NCBI GenBank assembly: GCA_011947345.1
Contig: JAAVTG010000315.1
Span: 186,001 to 250,000, forward strand
Source of the DNA: Phytophthora quininea
Taxonomy: Eukaryota > Oomycota > Peronosporomycetes > Peronosporales > Peronosporaceae
Length of the DNA stretch: 64,000 nt
Direction of reading: 5' to 3'
Shown here: positions 11,110-21,507 of the stretch, piece after piece
Position numbering within the stretch: position 1 is the first letter of the stretch
Layout of the letters: every line of letters starts with the position of its first letter
Notes under the pieces: model-generated
What the model was told of the DNA's origin: nothing
The model's input: only the letters and a program-made list of their open reading frames with translations
The model's database searches: none
Made by a program: the position numbers and the translations under genes

Positions 11110-11376
11110 CAGCAAAAGTCGTTTAACTACTCGAATACACTCAAACGGCAACAATATAAGCCGCTAGAAGCAATGAAGTGCGGCCACCGATTCATGGGAT
11201 CCAAGCTCGGTACCATTACTACTTCCCACACATCCGCACGCAGGCTTCTTTACGGAGTTTACCCGGGATTGGAAATGCCGATCTTGAGCACCTCCCAACT
11301 CCATACGTCTTCAACTAATGGCCGGCGCTCCGTACGCATGCACGAACAGGTTAGGATCTCTCACCACCACTCCATC

Positions 11377-11389
11377 CATTTCTCAATTT
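11377..11389 (+). promoter_or_regulatory. Oomycete Inr/FPR core promoter of GH7 copy A
   Basis: CATTTCTCAATTT fits CATTYYNCAWTTT at every position and lies 44 bases before the ATG. The same element is preserved in the inverted copy. Confidence 0.75.
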
Positions 11390-11432
11390 CCGCGCTTCAG
11401 CCGCAACAGTCTCCGGTCCGTCTTGATCCTCC

Positions 11433-12811
11433 ATGAAGCTCTCTACGACCGCCATCAGCCTCGCAGGCATCGGAATCCACTTATCCTCGGGCCAGCAAGT
11501 TGGTACTCTCGTGCCGGAGGAGCACCCTTCGTTACCATCGCAGACCTGCACGGCAGTCGCTAAAGTGCAGGCCCAAGTCGGTCAAGTCGCACAAGCGGAT
11601 ACGGGGTCGCCAACTGCGTGGAGGAGAAATCGTCGATAGTGATCGACGCCAACTGGCGCAAGATCACCGCAGTTGGGACGGGCGAAATGTGCTTCGAAGA
11701 CAACAAGTGGAACACGAGCGTATGCTCGACCCCCAAGGACTGCGCCGAGAAGTGTGAGCTGCAAGGCGCAGCGTATGCAGCCAACCACAGCATCACTACG
11801 AACGACAACGCCTTGACTCTGAAATTGCAAACGCCCGGCGGGGTGGGCACGCGCGTGTACATGCTGGACGGTTCGGGCAAGAAGTACAAACAGTTCCAGC
11901 TGCTCAACCAGGAGTTCACATTCGATGTCGACGTGTCGACGCTGCCCTGCGGCACGAACGGGGCCTTGTACTTCTCCAAGATGGATGCTGATGGCGGGAC
12001 TTCACGCTTCCCAGTCAACACCGCTGGAGCTGCGTACGGCACCGGGTACTGCGATGCTCAATGCCAACACGACATTCGGTTTATGGACGGTGAGGCCAAC
12101 CTGAACAACACGTACGGAGCCTGCTGCACTGAGTTCGATATCTGGGAAGCCAGCAGTATGGCGACTACCTATGTGTCGCACCCGTGCTCGACCGACGGCG
12201 CACAGAGATGTCTGGACGCGAAAGACTGCGGAAACACGCCTGAAACACGCTACTCGGGGTGGTGCGACCGCCCTGGATGCGACTTCAATCCGTTCCGACT
12301 GGGCAACAAAGAGTTCTACGGCCCCGGCAGCAAGTACGACATCGACACGACTCGGCCGTTCACCATCGTCACGCAGTTTGTGACGAACGACAACACCGAT
12401 AAGGGCGAGCTGGTGGAGATCCGACGGCTGTACAAGCAGGACGGTCGCGTGGTGGCCAACCCGAAAAGCACGTGGGAGGCTCTCAACGGCACCGATTCCA
12501 TCACCGACGACATGTGCAAGGCGTCCAAGGAGTACTTTGGTGACCACCCGTACGTGATGGGAGGACTTGCACAGCTCGGCCGGCAAATGGTCGGCGGCAT
12601 GACGTTGGCCATGAGTATCTGGGTCGACTACGGCTCCAACATGACGTGGCTGGACAGCTACAAAACCGGCGAGGATCCGTCGCTGCCGGGGAGACTACGC
12701 GGCCGATGCCCGAATCCCGGTGGCGACCCCGAGAGCGTCTTTGCTGCGAGTCCTGATGCGGCTGTGAAGTTCATGAACATTCGCTCGGGAGACTTTGGGT
12801 CGACGTACTAG
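11433..12811 (+). CDS. Secreted GH7 cellobiohydrolase (frameshifted near the N-terminus)
   Basis: The gene encodes a glycoside hydrolase family 7 cellulase that releases cellobiose from cellulose. A signal peptide (MKLSTTAISLAGIGIHLSSG) leads into QQVGTLVPEEHPSLPSQTCT, the usual mature N-terminus. The catalytic frame then runs from about 11564 to 12811 with VIDANWRK, EFDIWEASS (the family ExDxxE site holding nucleophile, assisting Asp and acid/base), DAQCQHD and a C-terminal GDFGSTY. There is no cellulose-binding module. The signal-peptide frame and the catalytic frame are out of register: the switch lies between about 11555 and 11610, and the catalytic frame has a stop at 11561. The same break is in copy B, so it predates the duplication, is an error common to both, or marks an unusual splice. 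No convincing intron is visible. Confidence 0.85.
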
Positions 12812-12894
12812 AGTCGATATGCATAAAGAGCGTTGAGTAAGTTTTGAATTACACCTTACTAGTTCTTCCAACCAACTTCTTCGTAGTCAACTTC

Positions 12895-14209
12895 TTATAG
12901 CATGATCGCCGCGGCCACCAGGAGGGCTATGGCAGACACGGTCGTTTCGAGAATCGCACGACCACCGGCAGACTTCTTCGTCGTCGCAGTCGTCGTCGAA
13001 GTATTCGAAGTGTTTGCAACATCCGCAGGGTAAACCTCCGTGACAGTTTGGCCCGAGTAACTGCAGCCACCGCTGTTGGGGATATGCAGCTGCAAGGTCG
13101 AACCGGAAGCGTTCACCCATTCTACAAACATATCCACCATGAACATAGGGCTGTAACTTGAGCTCGTATCCCCACCGTTGTTGTAGTCGCCAGAACCACC
13201 ATCATAACCGCTTCCCGAGGGTGAATAGTAGTCATTTGCGGCAACGACCAATTTGTCGATTGAACGCATCACCATCATCGGCAGGTTCGTCGAGGTCGTC
13301 AAGTAGGCCACAAAAGGTCCGAGCGAAGGGCTTTACCCGACGCGAACAAGTCCGACAGCGTGATTGTGGCGCCTCCAGCATTGAGTTGCAGCGACCAAAT
13401 CGGCCACGATGCCAAGTACTGGACGAACTCGTCCAGAGGCTGGGTGCAGATGCCCATGCTGTCGATGTTATTCGTGCCGAACGGGAGTGTTACCTTTGCG
13501 CCTTGCGTGGTTGTAAACTCCTGACCACCGAACGCATTGCACAACTGGTTGTTTGGGATTTGGAGCAAACTCGTCAGGGTACTGTTGTCGGCCGATGCCA
13601 GGATGGGGTTGAACGAGTTGACAATCGAGTAGCCGCAGACCTCACTCGTGGCAGTGCCGGCCAGGTTCGTGAACGTTCTCTGCGAGCACCCGATGTTGAC
13701 TACACCTTCCGCTAACTTCGTGACCATCGTATCAAGCGAGTCGCCGAAGAGCGTCTTGATCTGTGCTGTGAGCCCGTCACAGCAGCCGCCGGTGCTATCC
13801 AACGCGTCCATGATGACATCTTTCATGACTGACTCCACGCCCGGGATGGCCGTGGTCTTCAACATTTTGCATGCGTTAGTCCTGTTGGCGGGGAGTTAAG
13901 GTCAAAGTTGGGATCCTCGAAAACTTGGGTTACGTTCTGGGATCCTGACGACGTGCCCAGTGAAGTGTAGATGGCCTTTGTGTCGAGCGCAGCAACACAC
14001 GTCGCTAGCTGTGGAAACGCATCGGCCACCTCGTTGAACGACGTGAGCACAGCGTCAGGAACATCGCCGAGTTGTGCCTTGAGAGATGTGAAGAACGTGT
14101 TGCTGGTGTCGTCGAAACTCTTGCACGTCGAAGCTTGAGCGACCGTGACTAAGCTGAGAGCGCAGAGGAAGCCGAGCGCTCGACGTAAGTGGGGGACGTA
14201 AACCCGCAT
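12895..14209 (-). pseudogene. Secreted tail-anchored Cys-containing protein, copy A (two frameshifts)
   Basis: Three minus-strand frames read as one protein of about 430 residues. Frame 13859-14209 gives a signal peptide ending VTVAQA and then STCKSFDDTSNTFF. Frame 13299-13865 gives GGCCDGLTAQIKTLFGDSLD, VCGYSIVNSFNPI and GICTQPLDEFVQYLASWP. Frame 12895-13311 gives a Gly/Ser/Tyr-rich linker, LQLHIPNSGGCSYSGQTV and a hydrophobic end (SAIALLVAAAIML) typical of a GPI signal. Register changes occur near 13880-13895 and 13305. The paralogue at 32271-33377 aligns throughout, which justifies the joining. The function is not recognised; it looks like an oomycete surface protein family. It is convergent with the GH7 gene, 83 bases apart. 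Confidence 0.75.
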
Positions 14210-14259
14210 CGTTGAGAAAGACTGGTGGGTGGTAGTGGTTAACTTGACTTGAGAGATGG

Positions 14260-14273
14260 AAATCGGAAACTGA
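14260..14273 (-). promoter_or_regulatory. Possible Inr/FPR element
   Basis: The minus strand reads CAGTTTCCGATTT, two mismatches from CATTYYNCAWTTT, about 50 bases before the start at 14209. Confidence 0.3.
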
Positions 14274-14614
14274 GGTGCTGGGCGATGGCTTTGAGGAGGA
14301 AACTAACCAGCGGGTATGCGTTTCCGCCTCGCGATCTCAGGACACATCGCAGCACCAACAATAGCGGCAAGTACCGCAGCTGCTAGGACGGTTTCAGCAG
14401 TTTGAGTTGTCGAAATTTGCTGCCACCACGCCATCGTCTTGTCCAAGTGGACGAGCATCTTCACTTGCTGCGGCCAAAACCATGCTTGGTATGGAGATGG
14501 ATACATCACGGCGCATATGTTGACGGGGTTCAACAACGGCGTGACCAAGCAAACACCAACATTCTAGTCGACAAAGTAGCGAAACGTGGCCACTACCAAA
14601 ACTCCCCTGTCAAA

Positions 14615-14824
14615 ATGGTCCGCCTGCTGTGTCTTCTTCTGCTCTGCATTGCTTGGCAGAGCATCCAAGCAGCCGACTGCACGTCCGAGCAGATCGCCGA
14701 GCTGCAGACGCTGCAGAGCAACGTGACGTCCGAGTGCGGCTCCGAGGCGCTGTCCAGCTCCACAACCGCCACCTCCGCCTTCTGCTCGGACAAAAGCTGC
14801 CTGGCCTTCCTCACGGGCCTACTC
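14615..14824 (+). pseudogene. Elicitin-like protein gene, 5' part, split by LTR retrotransposon
   Basis: The frame opens with a signal peptide (MVRLLCLLLLCIAWQSIQA) and continues with a Cys-containing helical region. The order is CTSEQ, 18 residues on CGSE, then CSDKSC (the CX4C pair diagnostic of elicitins). It is cut nine residues later by the LTR element. The remaining two Cys are encoded after the element at 21660-21782, giving six Cys in elicitin order (X18, X15, X4, X13, X17) with spacings shorter than the classical 98-residue domain. This places it with elicitin-like (ELL) proteins, secreted sterol/lipid-binding-type proteins of oomycetes. As it stands, translation runs into the LTR and ends at 14935. 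Confidence 0.75.
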
Positions 14825-14971
14825 TGTGACGGGGTACCGTCACACGGTCGCCGTGCGCCACGGCGACCAATTAGATTAGCTCTTAGTTTTGTTGGCTCAC
14901 GGCGCCCGAAGTCGGGCGCCACACAGATTGAATAGCAGAGTTAAATTCCCCACAAGCACCGCCCCGTTACA
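14825..14971 (+). repeat. 5' LTR
   Basis: 147 bases beginning TGTGACGGGG and ending CCCCGTTACA. It contains two hairpin-forming motifs: GGTACCGTCACACGG...CCGTGCGCCACGG and GGCGCCCGAAGTCGGGCGCC. Confidence 0.95.
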
Positions 14972-14990
14972 TCTGGTAGCACTTCGTAGT
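14972..14990 (+). other. Putative primer-binding site
   Basis: The sequence directly after the LTR is TCTGGTAGCACTTCG. The TGGTAGCA part has the look of a complement to a tRNA 3' end, but I cannot name the tRNA without a search. Confidence 0.35.
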
Positions 14991-15004
14991 CCGCCCACAC
15001 GACC

Positions 15005-16110
15005 ATGAACGTGAACGACGCTTCCAATTTCAACGAAGGGGCTGGTGCCCTTGAGCACGCCAGCTTCCCCACTTATCCGTGTTTGAGTGGGAGGCGCTAC
15101 ACCGCCTCGCTGCGGTCTCCGGAGAAGGAGTCATCAAGACGTTGCTGACTGCTGGAACGGAGACTGCCCAACGCCTGGCTGCTCATGAGTTCATGGCGCG
15201 TGAGCTCGCTGACCTGCGTCAGCGTGCGACGACTCCCACGCCGACCAAGAACAAGAACGACATCGTGAAGCTCGATGTCTCCACCTACAGTGGTGACGGC
15301 GACGCTCGCCTCCAGCTGAATCGCTGGTTCTGTGAGATCGACATCGCGATCGAAGCTCGGCAGTTGTCTACCGAGTTTGCTCGTACCCGGTTCCTATTGT
15401 CCAAGTTGACGGGGAAGGCCAAGGAATGGGCGCTCGGCAAACTTGTCGCCGACTCCTCCTGCTTCTCGACGATGGAGTCGCTCAAGGCAGACCTCCGCCT
15501 GGCCTTCGAGCCCCTCAAGACGAGCGTGTCCAACGCTCGGCTTTTCTGTCACTCAAGCAGGGACGGCTGTCCATGCTCGAATACATTCAGCGGGCACGAC
15601 ACCTGGTGTCGTGCATCACGACGAATCCGGTGGACATGGCGACTCAAGTCCATGTCTTCATCTCTGGTATGAACGCTGGCTACCAGCGTTTCTACCTGAC
15701 CAGGAAGACGCCAGGGTCCCTTGAAGAAGCCTTCGAGACAGCACTACGTGAAGATTACAGCGTGTCCGCTTCCGAGGCGTTCTCCTCGCTACCCCTTCCG
15801 TCACGGAGCCTGAGCCCATGGAGCTTGACGCCATTCAGGATTACCACGGGCGCCGACGATCCGGTCCGGCGCCAACGTCGTCCACCCGACCGCCTCTGGC
15901 GGGCCCTAGTCGAGGCACTCGGCCCATGCGGTGCTTCCGCTGTCGCAAGCTTGGACATCGCGCGGCTGTGTGCCGCGCTCCGCTCCGGTCTTGGCGCATG
16001 TTGTCGCCGAAGACGCTGACGGTATCGTCGCCGAGTCAAAAATGGCGACAACCATTAGGCGCGGGGCGCCCTACTGGTCGTGGAAGGAGCGACGGCTCTC
16101 TGGTGGCAGA
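15005..16110 (+). pseudogene. gag region of the Ty3/Gypsy element (frameshifted)
   Basis: Gag is spread over three frames. The first (from about 15079; an ATG at 15005 lies in another register) has the capsid-like KLDVSTYSGDGDARLQLNRW and LLSKLTGKAKEWALGKL. The second (15500-15800) continues with LSMLEYIQRARHLV and FISGMNAGYQRFYL. The third carries a zinc knuckle CFRCRKLGHRAAVC (CX2CX4HX4C) at 15932-15973. Together these form a normal gag of about 330 residues with one knuckle. Register changes near 15500 and 15800 would prevent its expression as written. Confidence 0.85.
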
Positions 16111-16149
16111 GCCTCCTCCTAGCCCTTCCGTGCTTCGTGCACAACTATT

Positions 16150-17475
16150 TGCCACCACCTCCGGCAGCGACACGAGACTGATTGTCCTCAATGTTCACGT
16201 TGATGGTGCGAAGCGGCCGCTTCGCGCGCTGCTGGATTCGGGCGCGACGAACAACTTCGTTCGCGCCGAGAGTTTGTCGGTGCTACCGGCGGACCTGAGC
16301 CTTCGCGAAGGTCCGGGGAGATGATCGTGAAATACGCCGATGGCAAGCCGCGGCGTACGCCGCGGCGCTCTACGACCTTCACGTACGAGTTCGACGGATT
16401 CCGAAGCTCCGAAGAGTTCCTCGTGATCGAGCTGAGTGGCTCGTTCGATTGCGTCTTCGGCATCCCATGGCTCGCCCGTCACCAGCCTGAGATTAACTGG
16501 CTGACCGGCACGGTCCGCCCACGTGACATCGACGTGAATGCAGTCCTGGCGTTCTTGCGCGGAACGCCGAACCGATGGCCGCATGTTGCAGTCATGGACT
16601 CCGACTCCATGACCCATGCCGCACCTGAAGTGGGCGATGGCCCTTCGTGTGCGGCATGCGAGCACGCATCCTGCGCCGGCGTTGAGCAGGTGCCTCAAGA
16701 CGTGTCTGACGTGGTCGAGCATGGGTTCCCACGTCCCGATGAGCAGTGGCTCTCGACGGCGGACAACAACGTGGTCGAACAGGGGTTCCCACACCCGGAT
16801 GAGCAGCGGCTCTCCGTTGACGATAAACAAGAAGATGTGGTTGAGCGTGGCCTCCCACGCGCGGTCGAGCAGGGACTCCCGCATGTGGTCGAGCAGGAGC
16901 TCTCTGATGAAGTTGACGCCGATGTCGTGTCCCGGCGTCTGAATACAGCAGACTTGGTCGAGCGTGGTCTCCCACTGCCTGCTACCGATGCGTTCACCCG
17001 GCCAGTCCGTCGCCGTGGGCGCCGCCAGCCTCGGCGTCCCCGCGCTCCTCCGAGCGAGTCAGACACATCTGACTCCGAGGTTATCTCTGTTCTGGTGCGA
17101 GATGACGCGGCGACGAACCCGCGCACGCGCGACGTCGAGGTCGCACGTCCTCCGTGCGACGCACCCGAGATCACCAAGTTGCCTGGTCTGTCGTGGAAAC
17201 ACTTCCTCCACGACTTGAAACATGGTGAGATCGAGCAGGTTTGCATGATCGTCGCGGACAACTCCGCGACCATCACGGCTGTCGATATTGACGCTGGCGA
17301 CCAAGCCTTCGATGCCCGGAAACGCCCGCAAGGCGCTGAGCCTAAGTCTGCCCGCGAAGCCCGCTACTTGGCTCAGTCGTTACCGGCACTTGAAGCCGCT
17401 GGTAACCCAGTTGCTCCGCTGGTTCGCGAGTTCATCGACATCTTCCCCGACAAGGTTCCGGCTGAACTCCCCCGA
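16150..17475 (+). pseudogene. Aspartic protease and protease-RT spacer of the element
   Basis: LRALLDSGATNNFVR at 16218-16262 contains the DSGA catalytic motif of retroviral-type proteases. After a register change at about 16320 the frame goes on with VFGIPWLARHQPEINW, the usual downstream protease block. Then comes an unusual spacer (16690-16980) with several degenerate repeats of the type VVEHGFPRPDEQ / VVEQGFPHPDEQ / VVERGLPRAVEQ, each about 12-20 residues. The spacer is much longer than in typical Ty3/Gypsy elements. It ends at VREFIDIFPDKVPAELP, where the frame shifts into the RT. Confidence 0.8.
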
Positions 17476-19909
17476 TCGTGGTGTTCGACACGAAATTGAT
17501 CTCGTTCCCGGATCGAAGTACTGTGTGACGCGACAATGGCCGCTTCCCCGCGACCAAGTCGAAGCAATTGATGCGTTCTTCGAGGGTCGCCGGCAAGCCG
17601 GCCACGTCCGTGAAAGCCTCTCTCCACACTCCAGTCCTACGTTCTGTGTGAAGAAGGCGACGGGCGGTTGGCGCATTGTCCACGCCTTCAACAAGCTCAA
17701 TGACGCCACCATCCCAGCACAAACGCCGATCCCACGGAAGGACATGGTGTTCGACACTATGTCTGGCAGCACCGTGTACAGTGCTATCGACCTGATGGAT
17801 GGCTTCTACCAAATCTTGATGCGTGAAGAAGACGTGCCGTTAACCGCGGTCAGCACGCCCAGCGGAATGTTGTGGGAATGGCTCGTGATGCCGCAGGGGC
17901 TCAAGAACGCCCCTGCCACATTCAACCGCATGGTGTCCAATCTTCTTCGCCCGTATCGAGACTTCGCGCCCAGCTACTTCGACGACATCTTCATTCACAG
18001 TCGTGCCGAGAGCGGCACGACGGACGTCGACATCCACCTTCAACACCTCCGCAAGGTGTTCGAGGTGATGCGGGAAAACAAGCTGTACGCCAACTTGAAG
18101 AAATGCATCTTCTGCGCTCCCGAGATCCCGGTACTCGGGAGCTACGTCAGCAAAGACGGCGTTCGAGCCGACCCGGAGAAGATCGCGGCGATCTGCTCTT
18201 GGCCAACCCCGCTGGACCAGAAGCAGCTCCGGCAGTGGCTCGGACTCGCCACTTATCTCCACCACTACTCGAAGAACTTCGCTTCGACTGTTCGGCCGCT
18301 GTCGCAACTCCTGAAAGCCGACGCCACGTGGTCGTGGCGCCCCGAGCACCAAGCAGCCTTCGACGCGGTGAAGACAAGCTTATCCACCGCGCCAGTCCTA
18401 ATGCTCCCGGACCACTCGAAGTCTTTTCACGTGGTGTGTGACGCGAGCGACTTCGCGATCGGTTGCGCCTTGATGCAGTTCGACGACACTGGTCGCGAAC
18501 GAGTGGTGAGCTACCAGTCGCGTCAACTGAAGCCTGCGGAGCGGAATTATCCAGTCCACGACAAGGAGCTGTTGGCGATGCGATACGCCCTCATCAAGTT
18601 CCGCGTGTATCTCTTGGGCGAGCAGACCTTCGTGGTCTACACGGATCACGCGTCGCTGCGGACAGCGACCAAGAGTCCCCACTTGTCCCAGCGCATGGCG
18701 CGTTGGCTGTCGCTCTTCTCGGAGTACAACTTCGTCGTTCACTACAAGCCGGGCAAGACCAACATCCTTGCCGACGCACTCTCGCGTCGCCCAGATTACG
18801 TGCAATCGGGTCGCCATGCGATTGGCGACGAGGATGACGACGAATGCGCAATGTGCACCGCTGATGACATCGCTGCTGTTGAAGTCGCAGCGTCCACTCC
18901 GCTCCGCAACCTGATCGCGGCCGCGTACGAGTCGGACGCAGCGTGCTCCGAATTGATTAAGTACCTGAGAGAACCATCAGACGCGGCGCGGCGCCGCTTG
19001 TCCCTTCGCAGTCGCGCCCGTGTTGACCGCTACAGTCTCGACGGGGATCTGCTGACCTTCCGCGTCGATCGCGCGGACCCGCCACGCATAGTCGTCCCGC
19101 TTGACGACGACCTCAGAGCCCGACTGATCCATGAGTTTCACGATACCCCTAGCGGCGGCCACCTCGGACGCGAGAAAACATTCGCGTCACTATCGCGCGA
19201 CTTCTACTGGCCACACATGTACAAGTGGGTACGCAAGTGGGTCCGCTCCTGTGAAGCGTGCCAGCGTGTCAAGCCTTCGCCGTCGAAGCGAGCCCCGCTT
19301 CGACCTCTTCCAGTCGCGACGGGTCCGTGGACATCGGTCAGCATGGATTTCGTTTTTGGTCTGCCACGAGACGCTCAAGGCCGCACAGGCATACTTGTTT
19401 TCGTCGACCGATTTAGCAAGATGGCCCACCTTGCTCCCGTTGCCTCATCGATCACCGCGTCTCAGTCGGCGGCGCTGTTTCTCGACACAGTGTATCGCCA
19501 CCATGGACTTCCATCCTCAATTGTATCCGATCGAGACCCGCGTTTTACTGCAGCTTTCTGGACGGAACTCTTCAAACTTGTCGGGACGCGGTTGGCGATG
19601 TCCACCGCGTCACATCCTGAGACCGATGGCCAGACCGAACGCGTTAACCGGGTTGTCGAAGACGTGCTGCGGAGTTACGCCACGTCATTCACGTCATGGA
19701 GCTCTTTCCTGCCGATGGTGGAGTTCGCCATCAATAACGCCGTGCACGCGTCAACTGGCCTGACGCCATTCTTCGTCAACTTTGGCCGTCACCCGCGCGT
19801 TCCGGCGCTCCTTGGGCTGGAGCGCCCCTCCCACTTCAGCTGTCAGGGACCCACGACGTTGCGACCTCCACTTCCACTGGTGTCGCCTCCGCAGCGCCGC
19901 ACGAGTTGA
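17475..19909 (+). CDS. Reverse transcriptase, RNase H and integrase (pol)
   Basis: The open frame begins inside the RT with GVRHEIDLVPGSKY. RT motifs are YSAIDLMDGFYQI (first catalytic Asp), LVMPQGLKNAPATFNRMV and SYFDDIFIHS (the YxDD box, here YFDD). RNase H follows with FHVVCDASDFAIG, HDKELLAMRYALIKFR and VYTDHASL. Integrase has a zinc-binding HHCC region (H...GGHLGREK, CEACQRVKPS) and a DDE core: MDFVFGLP, SDRDPRFTAAFW and HPETDGQTERVNR. All catalytic residues are present, so this 2.4 kb stretch is functional in principle. The frame ends at 19909 and the integrase C-terminus continues in another register. Confidence 0.95.
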
Positions 19910-20910
19910 CCGCTAACCCCAATGTGAACGCGGTGACCACGAGGTCTTCCACGCGGGACTCCAGCCAGGGTCCTCTTACACGGGCCACCGCGCGAGCGTC
20001 GGCTGCTTCTCCACGAGATGTTGCTGCTTGGACCAGTCGGACGCTGATCAACCCGCGTCCGCGTCGCGCAGCTGAGCTTCGCACTGCACCTGATTCGGTC
20101 TCGGCTACTGGGCCTCCGCCGTCAAACTTTGCGCCCAACGCGGCGCCGCAGCGGAGCGACACTGCGGCTGTCCATGAGTTCGTGCAACAGCGCGCGGCGA
20201 TTGTCCGCTACGTCCGCGACGCGATCGCTGCTGCCGTCGATCGCCAGAAGGAGAATGCGGACCGCAGCGGACGCCGAAACGTGGAAAGGTTCCACGTTGG
20301 GGACCAGGTCCTATTATCTACCAATGGGATTTCCCCAACCCTTGTGACGAATCTGGGCGCAAACAAGCTCGCGCCACGGTACATTGGCCCATTCAAGGTG
20401 TTAAAGGTCATTGGAGATGCTTATCGGCTACAACTACCATCTGCCCTGCGACTACACCCGACGTTTTACGTCGGTCGTCTGCGCCGCTACCGCCCGGCGT
20501 CGATCCCTAGCGATAATCCGGTGCCGCGTGACGCGGCACCCACAACATCTGCCGCAACGCTCGATTCTCCCGCTCCAGCTGCTCCACGCAGCTCTCCAGG
20601 CGCTCCAGACGACGCGCCATCGCCCACTCGCGCTCGGTTCCTTCGCGACGGCCCGGCTCCGCTTGTTGATCGCGATGGTAACTTTCGTCACATTGTGGAA
20701 GCCATCCTTGATCACGACGACTCCACCGGTAGTCGCAGCGCTCGTCGCTGCGACGGGGATATCCCGAGCTCCCGCCGGTATCTGGTCCGGTGGATTGGAC
20801 CGCTGGACGACAGCTGGGAGCCGCGGGAGGTGCTGCTAGCGGACGTTCCGGACTGCGTGGAGGCGTACGAGGCAGGCCTTCCACGGGGCGCGACTCCTCG
20901 CCGCGCCTAG
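19906..20910 (+). CDS. Integrase C-terminus with chromodomain
   Basis: After a low-complexity Ser/Thr/Ala/Pro stretch, the frame has VHEFVQQRAAIVRYVRDAI, a helical region. Then come FHVGDQVLLST and NKLAPRYIGPFKVLKVIG (the GPF/Y module of Ty3/Gypsy integrases) and LHPTFYVGRLRRYRP. A proline-rich linker follows. The C-terminus is a chromodomain: DRDGNFRHIVEAILDH, RYLVRWIGPLDDSWEP and CVEAYE. Chromodomains of this type steer integration toward particular chromatin. It overlaps the previous frame by four bases, so a -1/+2 shift would fuse it to pol; whether this is natural or an indel is open. Confidence 0.9.
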   Translation: MTANPNVNAVTTRSSTRDSSQGPLTRATARASAASPRDVAAWTSRTLINPRPRRAAELRTAPDSVSATGPPPSNFAPNAAPQRSDTAAVHEFVQQRAAIVRYVRDAIAAAVDRQKENADRSGRRNVERFHVGDQVLLSTNGISPTLVTNLGANKLAPRYIGPFKVLKVIGDAYRLQLPSALRLHPTFYVGRLRRYRPASIPSDNPVPRDAAPTTSAATLDSPAPAAPRSSPGAPDDAPSPTRARFLRDGPAPLVDRDGNFRHIVEAILDHDDSTGSRSARRCDGDIPSSRRYLVRWIGPLDDSWEPREVLLADVPDCVEAYEAGLPRGATPRRA

Positions 20911-21412
20911 CCTCGTGCAGCGCTCGCTGGAACAGCCCCACCAGCTTGCGCTCGGCTTCGGAAAGGGGTGTGGCGCTTGTGATGCGCTCCCAAACAGCGT
21001 CACTTGGTCGCGGTACGCTGTACCCGCGACAACTTGGACATCCGATGCGATAATGAGCGAAGCAGCAGTCGCGGTCGGCATCCCATGACAACTCGCAAAT
21101 CTGGACCGCCAAGGCCCCCACGGAGAAGCGCGAGTGCTGCTCCTCGCGCTGCAGGAGTTTCTGCTGGAACGCCGCTGGCCCCTCCGTGTTCCAGCGGTTG
21201 ACGAACGCCGTCCAGGACCGATCCATCGACTGCGCGGTGACGCTGCCGATCGCAGCGTCGGGTTTGCTTCGCGTGGCGCGCCAGCGGCTAAACAGCGCAC
21301 GCATTTCGCTGTCACTGAGGGCGTTGTCGAAGCCACTGCAGTCCGTGAAGGCCCAACGCTCCAGGACCTCCTCGTACGTCACGAGCTCGGCGTCCACGGT
21401 GTCTCTGTCCAT
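20507..21412 (-). CDS. Antisense protein-coding frame in the retrotransposon 3' region
   Basis: An uninterrupted 301-codon frame runs antisense to the element, from just inside the 3' LTR back across the chromodomain region. Residues 1-167 are encoded outside any sense gene. They form a plausible folded protein: many Trp and hydrophobic residues, WTAFVNRWNTEGPAAFQQKL, and a compact Cys/His cluster (Cys116, Cys117, His120, Cys125, Cys128). After a Pro-rich linker, residues 269-290 make a heptad pattern L-L-V-L-N-L-L with Asn at an 'a' position, as in leucine zippers. Some plant Ty3/Gypsy elements carry antisense genes in the same place. No known family is recognised, and expression is unproven. 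Confidence 0.5.
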   Translation of the reverse strand: MDRDTVDAELVTYEEVLERWAFTDCSGFDNALSDSEMRALFSRWRATRSKPDAAIGSVTAQSMDRSWTAFVNRWNTEGPAAFQQKLLQREEQHSRFSVGALAVQICELSWDADRDCCFAHYRIGCPSCRGYSVPRPSDAVWERITSATPLSEAERKLVGLFQRALHEARRGEESRPVEGLPRTPPRSPERPLAAPPAAPSCRPAVQSTGPDTGGSSGYPRRSDERCDYRWSRRDQGWLPQCDESYHRDQQAEPGRREGTEREWAMARRLERLESCVEQLERENRALRQMLWVPRHAAPDYR

Positions 21413-21499
21413 GTTCGTACTGCTGCTGTCGCGGGTGGCTCTTTCGATTGTGAAGAGCTCACCAAGCTGTTTGGGATCATCGCAGCTTCAACCTTACGT

Positions 21500-21507
21500 A
21501 GGGGTGG
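21500..21507 (+). other. Polypurine tract
   Basis: AGGGGTGG directly precedes the 3' LTR, with one T within the purine run. It is the expected plus-strand primer site. Confidence 0.6.

Larger units (their letters stand above)
11110..12931 (+). repeat. Inverted duplication, arm A (GH7 locus)
   Basis: This 1.82 kb segment recurs as a near-identical inverted copy at 28170-29989. Homology begins at CAGCAAAAGTCGTTTAACTA and ends within the last codons of the convergent tail-anchored gene (CCAGGAGGGCTATG). Differences are a few substitutions in the leader and single-base indels. Confidence 0.9.

Noticed and set aside
12002..12586. 194-codon frame antisense to GH7 copy A (and its twin at 28515-29099)
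   Set aside because: Shadow of the GH7 coding strand; no domain, and conservation follows from the duplication.
14303..14548. Minus-strand frame with a hydrophobic Ala-rich segment upstream of the elicitin-like gene
   Set aside because: Only 81 codons, no signal or homology recognised, and it overlaps likely promoter DNA.
18398..18817. 139-codon frame antisense to RNase H
   Set aside because: Complement of well-conserved pol codons; unlike the 20507-21412 antisense frame it has no region outside the sense gene.
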